Positions 61,111-64,000 of a stretch of 64,000 nt of DNA are shown here, one piece after another. The translations under genes and the position numbers were made by a program. This DNA is from an uncultured Bacteroidales bacterium. Lineage in GTDB: Bacteria > Bacteroidota > Bacteroidia > Bacteroidales > Paludibacteraceae. Within the stretch, counting starts at the first letter, position 1, and each line of letters opens with the position of its first letter. The notes under the pieces are model-generated. The model saw only the letters and a program-made list of their open reading frames with translations, was not told the origin of the DNA and did not search any database. The stretch is from contig CACZFM010000004.1 in NCBI GenBank assembly GCA_902780495.1, forward strand, positions 1-64,000. Reading direction: 5' to 3'.

Positions 61111-61677
61111 ATGAAGAAATTTCTCATTATCGCTTTGGCGATTGTATGTGGAGTCGCTGTTTCAGAGAGTTTTGCCCAAAAACCAAAGAAAGAGAAAATG
61201 ACAGAAGCAAAAATAGATAGTCTGCGCGCTGCACATGAACGCATTATGAATCAGATGGAAAATGATGGACCCCTACGCACAGGGCCTGCGCGGGATTTCG
61301 AACGAATTTCAAAGAAAGAGCTGCTGGAACTGTATTCTAAAATAATTCAATTAGAAAAACGGATTGACAAACTGGAGGCGTTGGCATCCCCCCCAAAATC
61401 CCCAACTATACCTTGCTTGGAAGAATCGGTTGATTCAGATCAATCTTATCATGGTTTTGGTGTTGGAAAAGGATATGATCAAAATATAGCTTCAACAAAT
61501 GCCGTAACTATAGCCATAGAAGAATTGACAAAGCGAATATTTCCATTATGTACGAATGAGAAAATGCAATTAGTAAGTAAAAATTGCCAAATAATTTGCC
61601 GTCAAATAGAAATACAAGATACAGGTTTTTATCAATGTTACGTTGTAATTTCCGTAAACAAGAATGACATACAATAA
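61111..61677 (+). CDS. Secreted LPP20-like protein with coiled coil
   Basis: This 188-residue protein has a signal peptide (1-22, ending ESFA) and an acidic/basic coiled-coil stretch (about 55-95, KKELLELYSKIIQLEKRIDKL). A C-terminal domain follows, beginning IPCLEESVDSDQSYHGFGVG and continuing through TNAVTIAIEELTKRI. The C-terminal part is similar in layout to the next protein (FTPCIEDSYDKPGEYMAGLG) and to LPP20/FlgT-like domains, where a G-x-G start precedes an amphipathic helix. It is the first of four co-directional envelope genes. Function is unknown. Confidence 0.65.
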   Translation: MKKFLIIALAIVCGVAVSESFAQKPKKEKMTEAKIDSLRAAHERIMNQMENDGPLRTGPARDFERISKKELLELYSKIIQLEKRIDKLEALASPPKSPTIPCLEESVDSDQSYHGFGVGKGYDQNIASTNAVTIAIEELTKRIFPLCTNEKMQLVSKNCQIICRQIEIQDTGFYQCYVVISVNKNDIQ

Positions 61678-61783
61678 TCGAAGCAATATTAACGGAAAAA
61701 GCCGAAACGCCGTCAAAATAGGTAGTAGGCAAAAACAATTATTAAAAACCGATGCCCGACGGGATATAAGGGGCGAAAACAGC

Positions 61784-62593
61784 ATGAAAAAAATCACATT
61801 GGTAGCAATGGCTCTCCTTTGCAGTGTAGCATTCACGGATTGTGCAGCTAAAAAGCCAGTTAAACAAACTCCCAAAACAGATCCTCAGCAGGCTATGATA
61901 GACAGTTTGCGCAAGGAGGCTGAAATTCGTCGTTTAAAAGCAGAAATTGAAGCTCAAGAAGAAGATGCAAAATTAGAGCGTGATGCTAAACGAGCAGAAA
62001 AGGTAGCTGATATGGAAATAGCAAAACTAAGAGCTGCTAATGCCAAAAAAGCAATCTCAAAACGGATGGGTCAGGACCTGTTTACTCCGTGTATTGAAGA
62101 TAGTTACGATAAGCCGGGTGAGTATATGGCAGGTCTTGGAATTGTTGAGAATGAAGATGAACGTGGATTAGCAGCAGTAAAAGCCAATCATAATGCTATT
62201 GAGAATATCGCGTCGCGGTACATAGGCGCAATTAAAAATGGAATGTCTTTGTATTATAAAGATGTAACTCCACGTTCCCGTGATAAAGCCAAAGAAAATG
62301 AGAACGAAGGCAATGTGGAAGCTGTGGGAATGAAAGTAATTGAGAAATATGCAAATACTGTATGTGGTCCTATTTTTGAGCAAGACGATATGGGTGGATA
62401 TACATGCTATGTTGCTATTCATGTTCCTTTAAAGAATGTAGTTAATGAGACTATTGATGAATTGGGCATTATCCAAACGGATGCAGATCGTCAACGTTTT
62501 CGTGATTATATGAACCAAGAACTGGAAAAACAAGCACAAGCTGCCTCCGCAGAAAAAGCAGAATTGGAAAAGATGCGTGAAGAGCTAAAATAA
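61784..62593 (+). CDS. LPP20-like lipoprotein with coiled coil
   Basis: The start at 61784 gives 269 residues and a lipoprotein signal (MKKITLVAMALLCSVAFTDC, lipobox cysteine at 20); the longer frame from 61664 overlaps the previous gene. A charged coiled coil (about 35-105, rich in Lys, Glu and Arg) leads to the LPP20-like domain starting FTPCIEDSYDKPGEYMAGLG. A second coiled coil ends the protein (EKAELEKMREELK). It is a longer paralogue of the protein encoded at 61111, with the same Thr/Ile-Pro-Cys-Ile/Leu-Glu-Glu/Asp-Ser motif. Confidence 0.7.
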   Translation: MKKITLVAMALLCSVAFTDCAAKKPVKQTPKTDPQQAMIDSLRKEAEIRRLKAEIEAQEEDAKLERDAKRAEKVADMEIAKLRAANAKKAISKRMGQDLFTPCIEDSYDKPGEYMAGLGIVENEDERGLAAVKANHNAIENIASRYIGAIKNGMSLYYKDVTPRSRDKAKENENEGNVEAVGMKVIEKYANTVCGPIFEQDDMGGYTCYVAIHVPLKNVVNETIDELGIIQTDADRQRFRDYMNQELEKQAQAASAEKAELEKMREELK

Positions 62594-62606
62594 CAACTGC
62601 GTAACA

Positions 62607-63029
62607 ATGCGAAAATTAATTATATTTATTGGTTTATTCCTAATGCCCGCTTTCGGGTGGGCATTAGGAATGCCCAAATGGATAAAGCACTTACCCAAAG
62701 CTGGTAATGATACCTATTACTATCGTGTGACAAAAGCCGAAGGATCAACTTATGGTGATGCTTACGTAAAGGCCTTCTCAATGGCTATATTAGAAAGTCA
62801 GTGGAAATTAGGTGTAAAGGTTACTAAAACGGATGATACCCATACTATAGAGCAATCCCTACAAAAAGACCTCACCCTAAAATCCAGTAATATGAATCTG
62901 CCAATGAATAAGGTATGTGAGTATGAACAAGCGAGTCCTAATGGCGGAATTATTCTTTACTGCTTATGGCAAGTGGCTTGTTATGGCAATGTTAAAGCTG
63001 AATTTGAAAACTATTTAGATTGTGAATAG
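62607..63029 (+). CDS. Small secreted protein related to the next gene
   Basis: This 140-residue protein has a signal peptide (1-19, ending FGWA) and a single domain: PKWIKHLPKAGNDTYYYRVT, then GSTYGDAYVKAFSMAI, MNKVCEYEQASPNGG and LYCLWQVACYGNVKAEF. The same order (GEGSTQREALNQAI, INKVCEFPVKNPNG, YILCQVAVAGNV) occurs in the next protein, so the two are paralogues. The pattern of start, helix and LPC-like strand again recalls LPP20/FlgT-type domains. It lies 13 bases after the lipoprotein gene and 3 before the next. Confidence 0.65.
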   Translation: MRKLIIFIGLFLMPAFGWALGMPKWIKHLPKAGNDTYYYRVTKAEGSTYGDAYVKAFSMAILESQWKLGVKVTKTDDTHTIEQSLQKDLTLKSSNMNLPMNKVCEYEQASPNGGIILYCLWQVACYGNVKAEFENYLDCE

Positions 63030-63032
63030 AGT

Positions 63033-63959
63033 ATGAAAAAGTTATTACTTTTAGTGGTTTTCGGTAGCCTTGTAGTATCTGCTTCTGCAAAACTTACAAG
63101 AAAACCTACTTTTCGTCCAGATTGGACTTTCGAAGCTCCTGAATCTCATGAGACATCTTTTCTTTATGTTGTTGAACATGGAGAAGGAAGTACACAAAGA
63201 GAAGCACTTAATCAAGCAATTGGAAGAGTGTTTCAGAGTACAGCCAATCGTATAGGCCAGTTCGTTTCGACAGATGAGATAAATCGCGCAGTGCAAGCAG
63301 GGACTGATTATGAGGTTGTTTCTCGCAAGATGAAAGTACCAATAAATAAGGTATGTGAGTTCCCTGTGAAAAATCCTAATGGGAATTGGACGATGTATAT
63401 TCTTTGTCAAGTTGCGGTTGCTGGCAATGTTGTGCCGGAATTTAAACCATACAATGGATGTACGAATCATGAAAGATTTGACGAATTAGAGGCTATTTGG
63501 AACAAGCAGGTTCAAGATTCTATTAATGCAGTAAACAAAGTTAACAAAAAATCAAACGCTCGCTCACTTGTCGCATCTACATTTATTCCCGGTATGGGCC
63601 AGATGTTAAAAAAACAAGGTGGAAGTGGCGCTGCATTTTTGCTTAGTGAAGTGGCGCTTTTTGGAGGTGGTACAGTTTGCTATTTTTTAGGTCAAGAGCA
63701 ACTCAAGAAAATGAAGGCGGTTGGTACATCTTATGAGGATTATAAAACCGCAAAAAATATGAAAAATACATTAGATATTGCTATGTATGCAGCATTCGGT
63801 GCCGGTGTAGCTGTTCATGTTGGAAATATGGTTCACGCATGGGTGGTAGAGGATAAAAATCTTAAACAAAATTTCTCTTTCGTACCGGCGATTATTCCAT
63901 CGAATGAATATTCAATACCCTCTTACGCTTATGGTGCAGGAATTCAATTTAAATTCTAA
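63033..63959 (+). CDS. LPP20-like domain fused to DUF5683-like membrane part
   Basis: This 308-residue protein has a signal peptide (1-18). Residues 20-140 repeat the domain of the previous protein, and a linker with NKKSNARSLVASTFIPG leads to a membrane part (about 180-275, with GSGAAFLLSEVALFGGGTVCYFLG and DIAMYAAFGAGVAVHVGNMV). The latter resembles DUF5683-type domains, in which SxxxPGxGQ precedes two to three helices (here STFIPGMGQMLKKQGG). It ends YAYGAGIQFKF, an outer-membrane-like end. It would sit at the envelope and could anchor the set of small proteins encoded upstream. Confidence 0.65.
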   Translation: MKKLLLLVVFGSLVVSASAKLTRKPTFRPDWTFEAPESHETSFLYVVEHGEGSTQREALNQAIGRVFQSTANRIGQFVSTDEINRAVQAGTDYEVVSRKMKVPINKVCEFPVKNPNGNWTMYILCQVAVAGNVVPEFKPYNGCTNHERFDELEAIWNKQVQDSINAVNKVNKKSNARSLVASTFIPGMGQMLKKQGGSGAAFLLSEVALFGGGTVCYFLGQEQLKKMKAVGTSYEDYKTAKNMKNTLDIAMYAAFGAGVAVHVGNMVHAWVVEDKNLKQNFSFVPAIIPSNEYSIPSYAYGAGIQFKF

Positions 63960-63965
63960 ATTACA

Positions 63966-64000
63966 ATGAAATCAAGATTTATTTTGCTTGGCGTATTCGC
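63966..64000 (+). CDS. Start of a further secreted protein gene, cut by window end
   Basis: An ATG 6 bases after the previous stop opens MKSRFILLGVF, the beginning of a signal peptide. Only 35 bases are visible, so the product cannot be named, but spacing indicates the same operon. Confidence 0.5.
   Translation, partial: MKSRFILLGVF

Overview
The window reads as chromosomal DNA of a member of the order Bacteroidales (Bacteroidota), probably a gut commensal of the Bacteroidaceae/Prevotellaceae type. Three things point there. First, promoters repeatedly show the Bacteroidota sigma pattern: TTTG, a spacer of exactly 20 nt, then TAnnTTTG. Second, gene families are typical: TonB-like C-terminal proteins, streptopain-type C10 peptidase, M6 peptidase, DUF1599, BT_3928-like MauE/DoxX protein, DUF4295, NSS transporters and KdtA/KdsB. 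Third, gene neighbourhoods match, such as DUF1599/BT_3928/tpiA and a Bacteroidota-style division and cell-wall cluster. GC is moderate in housekeeping blocks and clearly lower in accessory blocks.

Layout. 1-4600 is AT-rich accessory DNA: a VapC-type PIN toxin with a 33-residue partner, a structured RNA, a secreted TonB-C protein and a C10 peptidase. 4900-13900 is a forward housekeeping run (kdtA, hisS, DUF1599, BT_3928-like, tpiA, gamma-carbonic anhydrase, pyrH, frr, BamA-like, rsgA). 13900-16240 is a reverse pair (DUF3667 protein, preA). 16500-23400 is a reverse accessory block resembling a defence island: lipoprotein, PIF1-like helicase, DUF3825 protein, tiny acidic protein, DUF1016/YhcG PD-(D/E)XK nuclease and WYL-domain regulator. 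23500-30400 (reverse) holds htpG, a lipid kinase, DUF4295-rpmG-rpmB and two NSS transporters. 30600-33700 (forward) holds an outer-membrane protein and groESL. 33750-41800 (reverse) holds paired outer-membrane paralogues, LemA, a TPM protein, deoD, a sensor-fused MFS protein, kdsB and mutT, and then a Bro-N protein. 43000-53000 (reverse) is the division and murein cluster mraZ-rsmH-ftsL-ftsI-murE-mraY-murD-ftsW-murG. It ends at murG, without the usual murC-ftsQ-ftsA-ftsZ. An M6 peptidase follows upstream of it.

56200-58800 (forward) is the most intriguing operon. It encodes a VanZ-like membrane protein, an 85-residue secreted peptide whose six cysteines match the spacing of CS-alpha-beta defensins, a MauE/DoxX-thioredoxin fusion with two CxxC motifs that could oxidise such a peptide, and a lipoprotein. 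58850-60630 holds a DUF4143 ATPase flanked by ~108-bp direct repeats that carry promoters. 61100-64000 holds a series of secreted or lipoproteins of LPP20-like type.

Non-coding structure is unusually rich. Two loci (1218-1386 and 60797-60998) share one multi-helix RNA fold with different sequences. Two inverted copies of a ~230-260-bp element (42738-42995, 56230-56456), made of an 11-bp tandem array, a conserved core and a promoter, drive the Bro-N gene and the defensin-like operon. The WYL and Bro-N promoters share a palindrome over the -33 box, suggesting one regulator controls both. The mraZ promoter carries two MraZ boxes.
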